From the NCBI RefSeq assembly GCF_014898055.3, contig NW_023601212.1, positions 30,864,329 through 30,928,328 on the forward strand: a stretch of 64,000 bases of DNA. Direction: 5' to 3'. A model generated the notes under the pieces. The model did not search any database, was not told the DNA's origin, and worked only from the letters and a program-made list of their open reading frames with translations. The translations under genes and the position numbers were made by a program. Positions 1 through 11,269 of this stretch are shown in pieces; within the stretch, counting starts at the first letter, position 1, and every line of letters begins with the position of its first letter. The stretch comes from Talpa occidentalis (taxonomy: Eukaryota; Chordata; Mammalia; Eulipotyphla; Talpidae).

Positions 1-230
1 ATTAAATAATCAAAAATATCTGTCTTTTTTTTGGACACTGGACAACATTTTATTGGCAGAAGTTTAGCTTGAGGTGAAGGACAAAAATTAGAGTACTTCA
101 GTTTAGTTTGTATTTCTAGTCCCATATATTACTGGTGTTGCTCCACACTATTGTGAGAAGCCCCTCAAGGTGGGAAAGGAGTGGGCTGTACCACATGACT
201 AATAAGCAATATAAATATAGTAGACATTTT

Positions 231-775
231 ACAGGATATAGTAGTATAATATATAGTAATAAAAATGTATGATAATATAAATGCATAAATAAAATATAGG
301 GCATGCATATGTGAATGTATATATGAATGTGTATAGAGAAAGGAGGGGGAAGGGAGAGAGGGAGGAGGGGAGACAAGAGAGAGAAACAGAGAGAGACAGA
401 AAGAGATTTATTTTAAGGAATTGGCTCCTGAGACTTTGAGGCTGGCAAGCCCAAAGTCTGTGGAGCAGGACACAGGCTGAAGACTCAGGGAGAAGTTAAT
501 ACTGCAGTTCCAATATAAAGGTATTCTACTCACAAAATTTCTTTTTCAAGGGGAGGTTAGTCTTTTTCTATTAAAATCTTCAACTGATTAGATGAGGCCC
601 ACTCACATCATAAAGGTTAATCTGCTTTACTCAAATTCCACTAATTTAAATGATAATCTCATATTTAAAATTGCCTTCACAGATACATCTAGAATAATGT
701 TTGACCAAATATCTGGCTTGTCTATCAAGTTGACACAAAAGATCAACTCTCAAATCTCAATTTTTCCTGGAGATA
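231..775. mobile_element. Old interspersed repeat, family uncertain
   Basis: An AT-rich tatata/gtatat stretch leads into a GA-rich run, then agatttattttaaggaatt, a 'ggctggcaagcccaaa' segment, and near 593-770 a 'gatgaggcccactcacat ... caagttgacacaaaa' segment. I remember this order of blocks from a widespread eutherian repeat (an L1 3' end or an LTR), but I cannot fix the family. It has no usable reading frame. Its many differences from the remembered pattern suggest an old copy. Confidence 0.5.
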
Positions 776-3189
776 ACCTTCCTAAAAGGATTAAAATCAT
801 TTTAATCCTTTAATCCTACTCCTTTAGGAACTTCATAGAAAAAGAAAGGAAAAGTCCTTCTACCTTCTCACCAAATAGTTTTACCTTGGCAGACTAATGA
901 GATTTTTCTCAAAGACAAAGTCCAATTAGATTTTTCAAATTTCAAATTGCAAAGCACTTGGAGTAAGTGGTTGCATGGAGTGAATGAATTTTATCCAAAG
1001 TGCAATTTGTTGCTCCCTTTCCTGAGTGGCGGAAGAGGTTCCACAGCATGCTGCCTGGTGAGAAACAAGGTATAGGTTTTTGTCGAGAATGAGAAAGAAA
1101 ATGGACTGCAAAGAATCCCCAAACTAACTGTATGAGTGATAAGAGTCCACCGAACTTTAATCTATCTAGATCTACCTTGGAAAAAATCAGAATCTCCTTA
1201 CAGAAAGAGTACACACAGGCACAGATTTGAAATCTAGGGAGGGCGAAGGAAACTGGGAGAAGGTACTTGAGGGTAAATCCTTGTCATAGAGGGAAGGAAT
1301 GAACATGGTCCTATCTCAAATCACACATAGTGATCTCAATTGTTCCTCCAAACTGAAATTGGGTGATTGTCTGCATTATGTTCCAGAATGAAATATCCAA
1401 CAGACTCACTGTCATGTGGCAAAGCTCCAACTATCAATTAAGGGATGGAAATAGGGATGTGAATGTTTGTCTTGGCTCTGACACTGAGTTTAAAGTCACA
1501 GCTCAGATCAGCTCGCCTTTATCAGAAAATCCTAACTACTAGGTAGAGAACATCAGAATGTACTACTTCTACGGCTGCTAATAACAATAATAGTAATAAT
1601 AGTAATAATGCTTAATGAACACACATAGCACTCCAGATTCTAATATAAATGGCTTCTATGAATAATCCTAGTTAGCTTGCCCCCAAATCCTAATTTTACA
1701 GGTAGAAGGAAGATTGTGGATCAAGGGGGTGACATGGATAAGACCAGAGCACCAGGAATCAAGATGTCCCTCTAAAGTCCACTCCTTTCCTCCCACCAGA
1801 GGTATATCAGAAGTTTGGTGCTTATAGAATAGAGAACATCCCCTTACCAAGAAGTAGGGAATCCCACGTGTGTTAAAAGCACAACTGTTGTGGTGGCAGT
1901 GGGAGTGTGGGGTGAGTCCAGGAGCAGAGGTTGTGGATGGCGGAGGTTAAGAGGAGAACCAAGAATGAAGGCAGGCGGGATCCCTGCAAAAGCACAGGCT
2001 GCTGCAGCCAAGAGTAGAGCAAGACTGTGAAATAAAGCTGTGTCTTCTGCTCTATTTTCCAGCTTCTCCCTCCCCCTCTCCATCTGTCTGTCTCTTCCCT
2101 TTTCTCCCCTTGCAAATCTTCATCTGCTAATTTTCATCCAACACGTTTATGAATTAATTCCAACACTTTTCTCTCTCTGTCAAGACACCCTGCTTTCTAA
2201 CCTCCCCCACCCTTTGGCAATGTGTGCATTTTATTCCACAGACTGTTTTTCTGACAACTCACAGACGCAGTTATTCACTCTGACTTTATTGTGTATTCAA
2301 TCAACCTGTGCCACTGAGGGGCTCAGAGAGGAGAGGCCAGGTCTGCAGCTGGACAACCTGGTAACCAATGGGGCAGAGGGGCTGAGTGAGAGTGAGGCTG
2401 AGATCACAGGGGCCAGCAAGGGGGAGAAACAGGGAATGCCTCAACATCCAGGGCTGCAGGTGACCATGGGCAAAGTTCCCAGATTTCAAAATAGGGCTCA
2501 TGTGACCTCCCTCTGAAAGAAGCAAAGGTCTGTCAGAAATGAATCTTCATCATCCCCAACTTAATTAACACAAACTAATGATACTGGGGAGTCCTAAAAA
2601 TAATTTCTTGGAAATGTACAAACTGAGACAGACACATAAACAGCATACCAAACTAAATGGCAGTGTCTTTTCAGCTTGAAATACCTGTGCTTCTAGGCAT
2701 GTTGAAATGCTTGATTAATAGAATCTTAGATTTTTACATTTTAAATCAATAAAAATAAATGATTTTGAGGATGAGTAACACAAAGAAAGGGAGTTCGAAA
2801 GAGCAAATGAAATAAATAGCATATAGAGTACCGGATGCAATAGTTTCTACATACATCTTTGATATACTGATTGATTGACTAGTGGATTGATGGATGATTG
2901 AAGTGCAAGAGCCAAGAGAATGCTATTTGTAGACTTGGCAAGAGGAATAAAAGCGAGCATGATGCACAATGATGTAAGATGTAAATAACTCCATCATTTC
3001 AATATGTCCAAAGTATGGTAGGTACAAATCTACAGAGCAGAGAGAGCTAGCATGAAAAGGACTATAGGCATCAGATTCCAGAGAAGTCAGGTTTGCTATC
3101 CTGCCTTGGGTTTCCTCACCTGTAAAATAAGCTGTTGGACTAGATGATTCAAAAGTCCCCATTCAGATGCAATGATCATTACTGACCTC
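776..3189. other. Unassigned unique-looking DNA
   Basis: I see no gene, RNA or clear repeat here apart from the (AAT)n run at 1579-1610. A 158-codon frame on the plus strand at 2040-2516 has pyrimidine-rich, low-complexity composition at its start and no recognisable domain. I take it as chance. Confidence 0.5.
1579..1610. repeat. (AAT)n-type microsatellite
   Basis: Imperfect ataacaataatagtaataat repeats over about 32 bases. Confidence 0.85.
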
Positions 3190-3540
3190 TACAGACAGAC
3201 ATTTACATTTGCTTTGTCCCATGCTGTTTCTGTGCTTCATGCCAGGCTGTTTCTCTTATCTGAAATGTCTTCCTCTGCAGATCAGATTCCAAAACTCATC
3301 TTTAATACCCAGCTCAGATGTTAATTCCCGGGGTAGTCTCCTAGTTTGCTAGACATAAGTAGTTCCTGCCTCCTCTGCACCTGCTCAGAATTTGATCCTT
3401 CCTTTCTACAATCTTACCACAATCTATGGCCCTACTGCAGTACAGGACACTTCCTCTTTGCTAATTTATTGAGAATAGGTCTATTTCTGTTCTCAGCACC
3501 AAGCACCTTAGCAAAATGTAGGTGCTTAATAAATGTTCTT
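3190..3540 (+). mobile_element. L2 LINE 3' fragment, sense
   Basis: The segment has the order typical of the L2 3' end: 'gtcccatgctgtttctgtgc' followed by a 'tgaaatgtcttcctctgcag' block, then 'acccagctcagatgttaatt', and finally 'gtaggtgcttaataaatg' at 3521-3538, the usual L2 terminus. It is heavily diverged and has no open frame of L2 type. The family call rests on remembered consensus order. Confidence 0.7.
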
Positions 3541-4044
3541 TAAATGGATGAGAGGGACACTTTTCTGCAGGGAGTCCATTTTCACAGTGGCATTTGTTTT
3601 TAACTGCATGGTAATAGCTTTGCAGAATACAGAGACTTCCTGATAGATCATTTCAAGAAGAAAACTGAACAAGAGGAAAGCACAGAAATTAGTCCAATGA
3701 TGGTACCATAACGGGATTGGGCCCTTTCTGCCCATACATCCTCCCTGGTCATGGCAAACATACTGTTTCACAGACAAAGGAGAATGTGCCAGGGAACTCA
3801 TGTTTTTCATTGCAATTAGCAAACCCCTACATGGTAAACAGAATAATTTTACTCACACATCAGCAGTTAGCCTAATCAGTGATTTCCACTCAGAACTTAG
3901 GGAAAAGGTTTTAAGTTTAGATGATAGTGGCAAAGAAGGGAAACCATGGTCCAAAGAAAACCCTAAAACTATTATTCTTATATTTGTCAAAGAGGGCATA
4001 CCAAATTAAGGACCTGATTATTTCTTGATAGAGACTCTTTCAAT
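3541..4044. other. Unassigned DNA
   Basis: No repeat or gene recognised. The last bases (4045-4055) form the left TSD of the following L1. Confidence 0.5.
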
Positions 4045-4055
4045 GTACACACCCA

Positions 4056-5087
4056 TGTTTATTTATTTATTTTTTTAAATAAATTTTATTTTTATATTCC
4101 CCATACAATTGTAATCCCCTTATTTTGAACCCCAATCTCTCCCCTCCCCGCCCCCCCCACCACCCATAGAGTGTCTCTGGTTCATAGTTGTTTGTTAATT
4201 TTGATTTTCACTTTCTTATAGTTATTCATTTTCCTGGTCCCTTATTTAAGTTTTCTAGATTCCTGCTATGAGTGAGACCATCCGGTATTTTTCTTTTTCT
4301 TTCTGGCTTATTTCGCTGAGCATGATCCCTTCCAGCGCCATCCATGTTGCTGCAAATTGCATGTGTTTATCTTTTTTGAATGCTGAGTAATATTCCATGG
4401 TGTATATGTACCACATCTTCTTGATCCAGTCATCTATTTTTGAGCATTTGGGTTATTTCCAAAGCTTAGCTATTGTGAATAGTGCTGCTATAAACATAGG
4501 GGTGCAGGTGCTCTTTGGAATTGATGTTTCTGTGTCCTTTGGGTAAATACCTAGGAGTGGAATTGCTGGATCATATGGAAGCTCTATGTTTAGTAGGTCC
4601 AGAAATCTCCACACAGCTCTCCATAGTGGTTGGACCAGTTTGCACTCCCACCAACAGTGCAGAAGAGTTCCTTTTTCTCCACAACCTCGCCAACATTTGT
4701 TGTTGCTAGTTTTTTTAATATGTGCCATTCTCACTGGTGTAAGATGGTATCTCATGGTAGTTCTAATTTGCATTTCCCTGATTACAAGTGATGTTGAACA
4801 TTTTTTCATATGCCTGTTGGCCATTTGCATTTCCTCTTCAGAGAAGTTTCTTTTTAGCTCTTCTGCCCATTTTTTGACTGGATTATTTTCTTTGTTTGTG
4901 TTGAGTCTCATCAGCTCTTAGCAGATTTTTGTGATCAGTCCTTTATCATTAGTATTGTGTGCAAAAATGTTCTCTCAGTCAGTGGGGTTTCTCTTTCTTT
5001 TTGTTATTGACTCTTTTGCTGTGCAAAAGCTCTTTAATTTGATGTAGTCCCAGCTGTTTATATTTGCCTTCACTATCACTGCTTTGG
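4056..5087 (-). mobile_element. 5'-truncated L1 LINE, antisense
   Basis: About 1,030 bp of L1 lies on the minus strand. The 3' end is at the left, marked by a T-rich run at 4060-4100 (the poly-A tail on the minus strand), and ORF2 sequence runs rightward. The insertion is bounded by an exact 11-bp TSD, gtacacaccca, at 4045-4055 and 5088-5098, so both ends are known. The 3' UTR (about 4100-4260) contains a C-rich stretch around 4140-4165. The element is cut off inside ORF2, so it cannot mobilise. Another L1 tail at 47423 shares the final ORF2 segment, which suggests related L1 families in this genome. Confidence 0.95.
4453..4911 (-). pseudogene. L1 ORF2 C-terminal fragment (broken)
   Basis: The minus-strand frame gives 152 residues of the ORF2p C-terminal domain, downstream of the reverse transcriptase. 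It has the conserved cysteine motif CX3CX7HX4C at residues 73, 77, 85 and 90 (CWRGC ... HCWWEC), followed by '[16 protein letters not shown]' at 111-126. The N-terminal endonuclease and the reverse transcriptase are missing through 5' truncation. The frame ends at a TAA directly after 'FTIAKLWK', and recognisable ORF2 sequence ('KMWYIYTMEYYSA'-like) continues in the same frame beyond it. The stop is therefore a decay mutation rather than the natural terminus. No function is expected. Confidence 0.93.
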
Positions 5088-5098
5088 GTACACACCCA

Positions 5099-5396
5099 CC
5101 TTTAAAGCCACTTTTTAGGTCAACCTTAGCTTTGATTGTTACGCTGTCCGAAGCTTAAAGACAGTCTACCTTTGAGAGAAGGTACTACCAAAGATTGAGA
5201 AAGACACTATTTCAACCTCTTCACTACAGGCATTTGACTGCATTCCATTTTCCAGTATTTGCCTTATTTTGTATATTTAATTTAAAGTATGAGCTATCCA
5301 TCAGCTGAGCTTTTTGCTTACCACCTCCAGCTTTAGGAGCTTCACATCCCCACCCACATGCCTTCCCCAAGTGCATGAGAAACAAGACAGAGGCTG
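5099..5396. other. Unassigned DNA between L1 and SINE
   Basis: No feature recognised in about 300 bases. Confidence 0.5.
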
Positions 5397-5699
5397 GGGC
5401 CTCCCTGGTGGCCTAGGGGTTAAGTCTCAGTGCTTCCACCACAAGAGCCTACCAAACAGGACACCACCATGGCCTCAGTTCAAGTCCTGGCCAGGGAGCT
5501 GACTCACATGGCTCAGCAGACCTCTCCTGTCTTGCCCATTCCTCCCCTCAGGAGTGTATTTAAGTAGATCTGCCTTTTCTGCTCCCCACTCTGTCTCTTG
5601 CGAATCCTCTCACTGCCCGCCCCCACCCATGGCCTATAGTCCAGTCCTTCCATGCAAAAAATAAATAAATAAATCTTAAAAGAAAAAAAAAAGAAAAAA
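5397..5699 (+). mobile_element. tRNA-derived SINE (Rhin-1-like), copy 1
   Basis: Starts gggcctccctggtggc. It has a degenerate B box near 5477 (agttcaagtcctgg), the common body 'cagacctctcctgtc ... tgctccccactctgtctct', and a tail of aaataaataaataaatctt followed by A-runs to 5699. It is the most diverged full-length member in the window, and its anticodon-arm region is longer than in the others. The direct repeat candidate around it (agacag at 5385-5390 and 5702-5707) is too short to be sure of. It abuts copy 2. Confidence 0.9.
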
Positions 5700-5706
5700 T
5701 CAGACA

Positions 5707-5975
5707 GGGCCTCCCTGGTGGCGCAAGGGGTTATAACGCAACCTATGAAGCTATCTGCAGCCATTGCAGCACAAGTTCGATCCCCAGCCAGGGAGCTACC
5801 CACATGGTGCAGCACACCTCTCCTGTCTGGTCTGCTGCTCCCCTCAGCAATGTATCTCAGTGGATCTACCTGTTCTGTTCCCCACTCTGTCTCTGGTGAA
5901 TCCTCTCACCCCCCACATGTCTGGACTGTACCCCAGTTCTTGTATGCATAAATAAATAAATCTTTAAAAAAAAAA
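5707..5975 (+). mobile_element. tRNA-derived SINE (Rhin-1-like), copy 2
   Basis: Full-length copy: gggcctccctggtggcgcaa head, B box agttcgatcccca near 5774, body with 'ctctcctgtctgg', tail gcataaataaataaatctt plus A-run. It begins a few bases after the A-tail of copy 1 and has the same orientation, consistent with insertion into or beside that A-rich tail. No clean TSD seen. Confidence 0.93.
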
Positions 5976-7094
5976 CCCGGGGGTCATTTAATATCGAGAC
6001 AGAGAGACAGAGTAGCAGCCCTGCCTGACAGAGCACACGGGGATCCAGACATGTGAATGCAAAACTCTGATGCTTGATACTGCTCCTGTGCTCCGAGACA
6101 GGGAAGCTGGCATGACATCACCCACATCATCCTCAAAATATGACAGTATGGCTTTGGGTACTTGGGGATTCACTATGTTATAGAATTAGGGATGCACACT
6201 AGATGCCATCTGTGTTAACCTTCAACTGAGGCTAAAAGCACCCTTATGTGCTGCCTGAGTGGTGGCTGCAGGTCCTGAAAGGACCTCCCATGGACATGGG
6301 GATCAGGAAGCCACAGATGGGTTTGCTGTGATGTTCTCCTTATTTCCACTGAAGCCCCTCTTTGGCCACAGCAGAAGAGAGACGGGAAGCGGGGGAAGAT
6401 GCCAGGATCTAGGTTGTCGGAAAAAACTAATTAATCATCTGATCCAAATTACAATATTACTATTGCTATTGTTGCCATGTTGTTGTGGTGTTCTATGATT
6501 ACTTAGTATTTTGTGCTTCAATGTTGTCCCTGTGCTCACTACACCACTGAGTTAGGCACCTGAGTTTTCAGAATCATGAGATTAACTGTCCCCTAATCCC
6601 ACCCTACTTCTCCACTCCTGGCACTGCACACTTGGATTTGTGTTTAGTTTTCTCCCAGTTGGATGTTGGCTCACATCAGTGAATGTGCATTGTAGGACCA
6701 GGCCAGTGCCTGTTCTGCTAACAGCATATGTTGAGTTGTGGTGAAGAGTGAGGCCTCCAGAGGCTGGTGGATAAGCTTTCCTGTGCTGATCACAGAGGGC
6801 AAATACATTTGTAGAGTTACAAGGGGAAAGATAGGTCCAGGGAACATTCAGAGATGGGAGCACAGGCCAAAAACCTGGAGAAGGAAACGGAACTGAAAAG
6901 AAGGAATCCTTTTGAACAGACCTTGTTTAAATTATGCCGACTCCAAACACACCTGGAAATACTACTTGAACAAGAAGAGAGACACCCCCCACCCCCAACT
7001 AAACACTGGATTTGCCATCCATCTCCTGCTGCGTTCCATAACAGACAAGTATGGACAGGCATGTAATGGGCACCAAGATGACATTGTGATTAGA
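5976..7094. other. Unassigned DNA
   Basis: Nothing recognised. Short frames on both strands here lack domains and overlap each other. Confidence 0.5.
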
Positions 7095-7235
7095 GTGTGG
7101 GCTTTATGATCCTTCACAGTTGGGATCAAATCCCGGTGCCACCACTGATGAATTATACCAATGGAAGGCACCTCTCGTAATTCTTTGGAATCTTACTCTT
7201 CTCATCTAAAAATCGAGGCTACTAAAATTGAGGCT
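7095..7235 (+). mobile_element. MIR SINE, sense
   Basis: The order 'gtgtgggctttatgatcc', 'ggatcaaatcccggtgccacc', then 'tcttactcttctcatct' follows the MIR core. The B-box-like 'gggatcaaatcccggtgcc' is well kept. The 3' end is faded. Confidence 0.75.
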
Positions 7236-7664
7236 GTGCGTGGCTCCATGAGATAGAGAGCATATGGGATGACAAGACCCTTAGAAAATCGAGTCATTGT
7301 TCCTTCTCTCTCTGACCATTCTTGCTAGTTCTTCCTCCTGCAGTGCTACTTGCAAAGCTCAGTCTGAGTCCCATTCTTGGCAGTCCTCACAGGTCCTCTG
7401 AACCCCTCCAGCAGGCAATGCAGAAACAAGGTTTACCTTGTGATACTATGTAACATGACTCTCTGCTCTGCTGGTGGAATTAAACTCAGGTCATTTGATT
7501 CGAACACCTGCTCTCTTTCTCTCTCTTGCAACATGCTATATTTTGCATTTTTGTTTCTCAAGGATGTTATTCTTAACTATCTAATTTGATCATCTGTTTT
7601 TCAGGATATTAACTGCTCTCTGTACCTTGTTGTAGCTCTCACTGTATTAGATGACATACAAGCT

Positions 7665-7830
7665 TAGATAAATAGGGTTCAAGCCTGGACCCTACCACTT
7701 CCAAGCCATGTGACCATGGGCAAGTTACTTATTCTCACCTGCCTATTTTACTCACCTAAAAACAGAAACATAATGAAACAAACAAACAAACAAAATACCC
7801 TTGTAAGGTTGCTATGAGCAACAAATTCAT
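7665..7830 (+). mobile_element. MIR SINE, sense
   Basis: 'gggttcaagcctggaccc' followed by 'ccatgtgaccatgggcaag' is the characteristic MIR core. An (AAAC)n run at 7773-7795 lies near its 3' part, then 'cttgtaaggttgctatgag', which also fits MIR. Confidence 0.85.
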
Positions 7831-7835
7831 CAATC

Positions 7836-9171
7836 CTTGTTAGGCATTTAATATGTTTGAACTCCCAGGATTGTGGTGGGCATAGAGACTACCAACTCAG
7901 GCTCTTTAGGGAAACTCTTACTGGCCCAGCTCCTGGCAGTGCTACCAGAAGACAGCCTTTGGGAATCTTTTCTTCTGCAAGGAAATTCTTTTCCAAGTCC
8001 ACTCCCTTTCCAGGTGGCCCACATCCAGGGACTGATCAGCATGGAGAGTAACCACCTGGCTATTTCCACCCAAAGTGAGACGACCTTGATGGCTGTCACA
8101 CAGTGACCTCAGCCCATCCTCCATTCAGCTCCTGCCCACTCCCGCCCCCACACCATAATCCAAGGGACTTTCATAATAAACATCTCATGCACTAACCACC
8201 ACCTCATACACGCCAAAACATCATTGCTCCCATCACATCAGCAGCAGCTTTTCCACGCCTCTGTGCACTGACACACACTCTTACCTCACAGGCCATTGTG
8301 ATGAGTGAACAAAGCCCTGTGAACTCATGCCTGGACGTACCCTGGTTGACTTTCATCTGACAGGGCTGGCACCACCAAGATTTCTAGGCATATCTGGCAG
8401 CAGGCTGACCCCAAAGTACAATAGGCCCAAGATCCTCACATGCTGCAGTCATGTCTGTGAGAGTGGGACTCCGGGAAACACCAGCTGCAGGAGGCATCCT
8501 CAGGTGTCCTTCCTCTTAAATCCGCATTCCCTGGCTGTTCCTTTGTCCTCATACTACCACAGTGCCTTGTGAATATTCGTAAAAGTCCCTCAATGTTTCA
8601 GATACCTGGGTTTTGTATTTTTACTGCATATTATTACTTTCCTCGTGGCTGAAAATTTTATTTTTGATGCTATTATTTTTATCTCCTCATACCAAGATGA
8701 TGGCACTTGCCTAAAAATACTTTGTGAAAGAGAAAGCATAGAAATAAATTAACTAAAATTTGGTCATAATAGGCCCTTAGTTGGGGTCACACGTATCACA
8801 CGTGTCTATCCAATTTTAGCCCTGCCAAGGCTCTCCTAACTTCAGGCACTCAGGGGAAAAGCAATCATCACATCTGAAAAATCCATTTCCCAGCTTTCCT
8901 ACCAACCCCAAATTCATCCCACTTTACCTGACAGCTTTTCAGTGTGTCTTAACCTCCCCTCCCCGCCTTGGTAGAAATGTAGAATCTTTAAGGTCTGCTC
9001 ACCTTCACTATGAAACGGAAAGGCAAACAGCTGCCAGACCCAGCTCTGCCCAAGGAAAAAGACCCAAAGCCACTGCCGAAGACAGAGCCAGACAGACTGA
9101 CACCCAATTAGCTTCAAGCACATTGTCCCAGTCAAAATACAACAGGCCCTCGTCAGGGAGGGCAGTGAGTC
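7836..9171. other. Unassigned DNA
   Basis: No repeat or gene recognised. Three overlapping frames at 7848-8124 on both strands are shadows of one another without a domain. Confidence 0.5.
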
Positions 9172-9186
9172 AAGAAATAGGTTTTC

Positions 9187-9635
9187 TTATTTGGTTCCCC
9201 TCTATTACTGCTATAAGTGAAACCATCCGATATATTTTTTTTCTTTTTCCTTCAGACTTATTTTACTGAGCATAATTCTTTATAGTTCCATCCATGATGC
9301 TGCGAGTGACATGAGTTTATTTTTTTTTGCTTGCTGAATAGTATTCCATTGTGTATATATACCACATCAGTGTAAAAAAATAATAAAAGTACAAAACACA
9401 ACAAAGCAAAAACAGAAAATTATAAACCAGAGACATCCTGCAGGGGAGGAGGAGGGAGAGGGATCCGAGGGAAGGAGGGAGAAGCACAGGGGACTGAGGT
9501 GATGGTGCACGGGTGCATTGGAGAAGAAACTTTATGGGGACTACACCTGAGGGGGTGGGGGGAAGCAACTATTGTTCAAAAATAGACAATGATCAAAAAA
9601 TAAAATAATAAAATTAAAAAGAACATACACACACA
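9187..9635 (+). mobile_element. L1 3' end with inverted 5' segment
   Basis: A short L1 insertion in two opposed parts. Bases 9187-9363 are L1 ORF2 end and 3' UTR start in antisense (ataccac, tattccattgtg, cttatttggtt). From about 9364 to 9635 the following 3' UTR is in sense, including 'ggggactgaggtgatggtgc' and ending in A-rich sequence. The parts are neighbours in normal L1 order, as shown by comparison with the sense copy at 47423. They meet at a 5-bp shared acatc (9364-9368). TSDs aagaaataggttttc (9172-9186) and aagaaatgggttttc (9636-9650) match at 14 of 15 bases. This is the signature of twin-priming inversion during target-primed reverse transcription. Confidence 0.95.
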
Positions 9636-9650
9636 AAGAAATGGGTTTTC

Positions 9651-10222
9651 AAGACAAATAAACTGATAGTCAACAAAGGTGAGAACAAGAGAGAAGTCAA
9701 TGTGAATTAACCATTCTTTCAATATTTGATATGAATGAAGTTGCTATCTAACAAGAGTGGATATAGTAATGGCAGGAGTATGTTTTAAAAGAATTCATTA
9801 GGATTATTTTTGGCACATTGAATTCGAACTGTCTTCAACAGGAGAGAAGACTAACAGGTAATCTCAAAGTATCTAGGATTAAATGTAAATGGCAGAATAG
9901 GTAGGTAAGGAAATGCAGGTGAGAGAGTGAGAAGACAAAGCCTTGAAGAGCAGTAGTATCCAGGGAGGAAAAAAATAAAAAATAAAAAAGATGAAGATGG
10001 AGAAAGTAGCCTCAGAGGGTTAACCTTGGAACTGAGGGAATATCAGAGGAACTAAGAGAAAATAAAGATAAAACTGTATGGACTACTTTTACAATTAGCA
10101 GGCCAATTTTTTTGTCCTTGGAAAGGAGAGATAACAGCATTGGAGTAAGGTACCAGCTTCAAGTGGCTTAAAAGATAGAGTCTAGGAGAACATGTAGATG
10201 AGTCTTTCAAAAGACTTCCAAT
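9651..10222. other. Unassigned, purine-rich, possibly antisense L2
   Basis: GA-rich DNA with phrases such as 'gaagacaaagccttgaagagc' that recall antisense L2 ORF, but not clearly enough to call. Confidence 0.3.
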
Positions 10223-10234
10223 AAAAAGAATAGA

Positions 10235-10527
10235 CAAGGGGCCTCGCTGGTGGCATAGGGGTTAAAGACAGTGCTATCAAGCTATCAACAACCACTGTAG
10301 CACAAGTTCAAGGCCCTGACTGGCCAGGGAGGTGACCCACATGGAGCAGCAGTCCTCTTCTGTCTCACCTGCTGCTCCCCTCAGCAGGTATTTCAGTAGA
10401 TCTGCCTGTTCTGTTCCCCACTCCGTCTCTGGTGAATCCTCTCACCCCCGCCCCACTCACGCCCCACCCTGAACCTCTGGCCTACATTCCAGCTCTTGTA
10501 TGCATAAATAAATAAATCTTTAAAAAA
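10235..10527 (+). mobile_element. tRNA-derived SINE (Rhin-1-like)
   Basis: Full-length copy starting ggggcctcgctggtggc and ending gcataaataaataaatctt plus A-run. TSD aaaaagaataga at 10223-10234 and 10528-10539 (the right copy overlaps the A-tail). Some duplicated text around the B box ('gccctgactggccaggg') marks it as a variant. Confidence 0.95.
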
Positions 10528-10539
10528 AAAAAGAATAGA

Positions 10540-11269
10540 TGAGCCCCTTGAAAGTGAGAAGTTTCAAGGGGAGCTTGCTATCATCTTTTTTACTTTGTGT
10601 TTGGTTGTTAGTTTTGGAACATGAGTGTATTTTTAGACAAAGGAGAAAAAGGAAAGAAGTTATACAAAAAGAAAATAACAATGCTATGAGGAATGGAGTG
10701 GGGAGACTGTGAATTCCAGGTGATCCTTTGGATATCTGCTGCACCTATGCCCAGCTGCGTCAATGAGTGGACACATGCAGTCCTTACCTGAGAAAGTTCT
10801 CAGGAATGAATGTTTCGGTTCACTACCAGGTAAGCATGGACAAAAGCAGAGGAATGAGATGAAGGTGAAGATATCCACAATGGAGGGAAAAGATACGTAG
10901 CATGATCTGGGATCCCAACACCAGCTGCAAGGCTAGGAGTTGTAATTCATCCCATTAATATTCATGCTCGAAGTTTCCTCCAGGAAGGAAGTTTCATGAA
11001 AGCTTGGCAACTCTGCTGTCAACATATGTGAAGAAATGGATCTGAGTGGCATAAGGATGAGTTGTCATTGCTATTAAGATGTGCTATGCAAACCTACCTT
11101 TAAAGAAAGTGTGGGACCCCTTCAGGGATGACATAAACTGCAGAACACTACCTTGGTCAAGGTCATACCCTTCCTAGGGAGGTTCTTCAACCAATGACTA
11201 ACTGAGAGATTAAAGATCAGATTAGAGATTAGAGATTTTGGCTCTAGAACTCATACAGACATCAGTTGA
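10540..11269. other. Unassigned DNA
   Basis: No feature recognised. Confidence 0.5.

Noticed and set aside
4056..5087. Active L1
   Set aside because: 5' truncated and carrying a stop in the remaining ORF2 part.
5707..5790. tRNA gene from A/B boxes
   Set aside because: The boxes belong to the tRNA-derived head of the SINE; the same head appears in the other full-length copies.
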